In this document: positions 13,184-13,396 of the stretch, piece after piece
Layout of the letters: every line of letters starts with the position of its first letter
Position numbering within the stretch: the stretch's first letter is position 1
Assembly: GCA_020345785.1 (NCBI GenBank)
Contig: CP070771.1
Coordinates: 5,801,692 to 5,815,087, forward strand
Source of the DNA: Desulfobacterales bacterium
GTDB taxonomy: Bacteria; Desulfobacterota; Desulfobacteria; Desulfobacterales; JAFDCJ01
Reading direction: 5' to 3'
Length of the DNA stretch: 13,396 nucleotides
Program-made: the position numbers and the translations under genes
The notes under the pieces: generated by a model
Databases searched by the model: none
Told to the model about the DNA's origin: nothing
The model's input: the letters and a program-made list of their open reading frames with translations, nothing else

Positions 13184-13284
13184 GCCACAAATTAACACGA
13201 ATTTTCACGAATTTATTTTTCAGAATAAATGACCATGCCTTTGCTTTTTGCCATAATTCGTGGTTATTCGTCTCCATTCGTGGC
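13184..13284. repeat. Inverted pair of 3-unit decamer repeats (ATTCGTGNNN)
   Basis: The right arm (13256-13284) reads three 10-base-spaced units beginning ATTCGTGG, ATTCGTCT and ATTCGTGG. The left arm (13184-13212) is the reverse complement of three units in the same register (ATTCGTGA, ATTCGTGT, ATTTGTGG). About 22 of 29 positions match between arms, separated by 43 bases. The left arm ends 25 bases upstream of the M55 start codon. Confidence 0.75.
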
Positions 13285-13345
13285 TAACTAATATTTTAAA
13301 AGGGATGAACTTCTAATTGTCCAAAATAATATGAGAATGATCTTT

Positions 13346-13396
13346 TCATCCCCGAATCGCCTGAATCCGCTGCAATACCGGCGGGTGAGAATAGTT
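13346..13396 (-). CDS. C-terminal end of a putative M48-family metallopeptidase (partial)
   Basis: The minus-strand frame entering at the right edge gives NYSHPPVLQRIQAIRG followed by TGA at 13346-13348. The pattern S-H-P-P-x-x-x-R-I-x-x-I/L-R at the extreme C-terminus is characteristic of M48 (HtpX/Ste24-like) membrane peptidases. Only 16 residues are available, so this is a motif-based suggestion; the active-site HExxH would lie outside the window. Same strand as the M55 gene, 186 bases upstream of it. Confidence 0.42.
   Translation of the reverse strand, partial: NYSHPPVLQRIQAIRG

Noticed and set aside
13302..13352. GGGATGAA ... TTCATCCC inverted repeat as a terminator
   Set aside because: The loop is about 35 bases, there is no U-tract, and one arm overlaps the putative M48 stop; chance is a sufficient explanation.
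1..13396. tRNA, rRNA, riboswitch, prophage, transposase or toxin-antitoxin genes
   Set aside because: I looked for cloverleaf-like, conserved RNA-leader and mobile-element signatures in all gaps and recognised none.

Overview
The window looks like a chromosomal segment of an anaerobic, acyl-CoA-metabolising proteobacterium-like organism. My best guess is a Desulfobacterota (Desulfobacterales-type) sulfate reducer or a relative. That is inferred from gene content (branched-chain amino-acid-type ABC uptake, 3-hydroxyacyl-CoA dehydrogenase, biotin-type carboxyltransferase, nitronate monooxygenase-like flavoprotein), mid GC content and the style of the intergenic repeats. No rRNA, tRNA or other phylogenetic marker is present to prove it.

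Layout. Positions 1-3315 (minus strand) hold a Liv-type ABC importer: substrate-binding protein (1999-3315), permease LivH (652-1521) and the N-terminal part of permease LivM (1-649, running off the left edge). A 413-base divergent intergenic region with candidate promoters and a perfect 7-2-7 palindrome separates it from three plus-strand genes. These are 3-hydroxybutyryl-CoA dehydrogenase (3729-4601), an acyl-CoA carboxyltransferase (4925-6487) and a nitronate monooxygenase/FabK-type flavoprotein (6739-7893). Together with the transporter they read as an uptake-and-degradation locus for an organic acid or amino acid, with the CoA-thioester steps in the cytoplasm. Next come phosphoglycerate kinase (8392-9591) and an amidohydrolase_2 protein (9660-10637), both minus. 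They are followed by a solitary beta-class N4-cytosine-type DNA methyltransferase (10937-12058, plus), an M55 D-aminopeptidase-like metallopeptidase (12242-13159, minus), and the last 16 codons of what may be an M48 metallopeptidase (13346-13396, minus).

The most unusual feature is the non-coding DNA. Nearly every sizeable gap holds short-period, strictly phased but sequence-degenerate repeat arrays, each with its own vocabulary: heptamers of GAACRTC type, GGGTTCA type and GCGCATA type; octamers of GAAGGTGA type and GTTGATTG type; and a decamer of ATTCGTGNNN type. Some are arranged as inverted pairs. Separate from these are a roughly 149-bp imperfect palindrome overlapping the carboxyltransferase stop codon, a REP/BIME-like double hairpin between two convergent genes, and a second double hairpin between another convergent pair.

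No CRISPR array, transposase, phage gene or toxin-antitoxin pair was seen. The candidates for something undescribed are the phased repeat arrays, the large palindrome, and the solitary methyltransferase with a palindromic site next to its likely -10 box.
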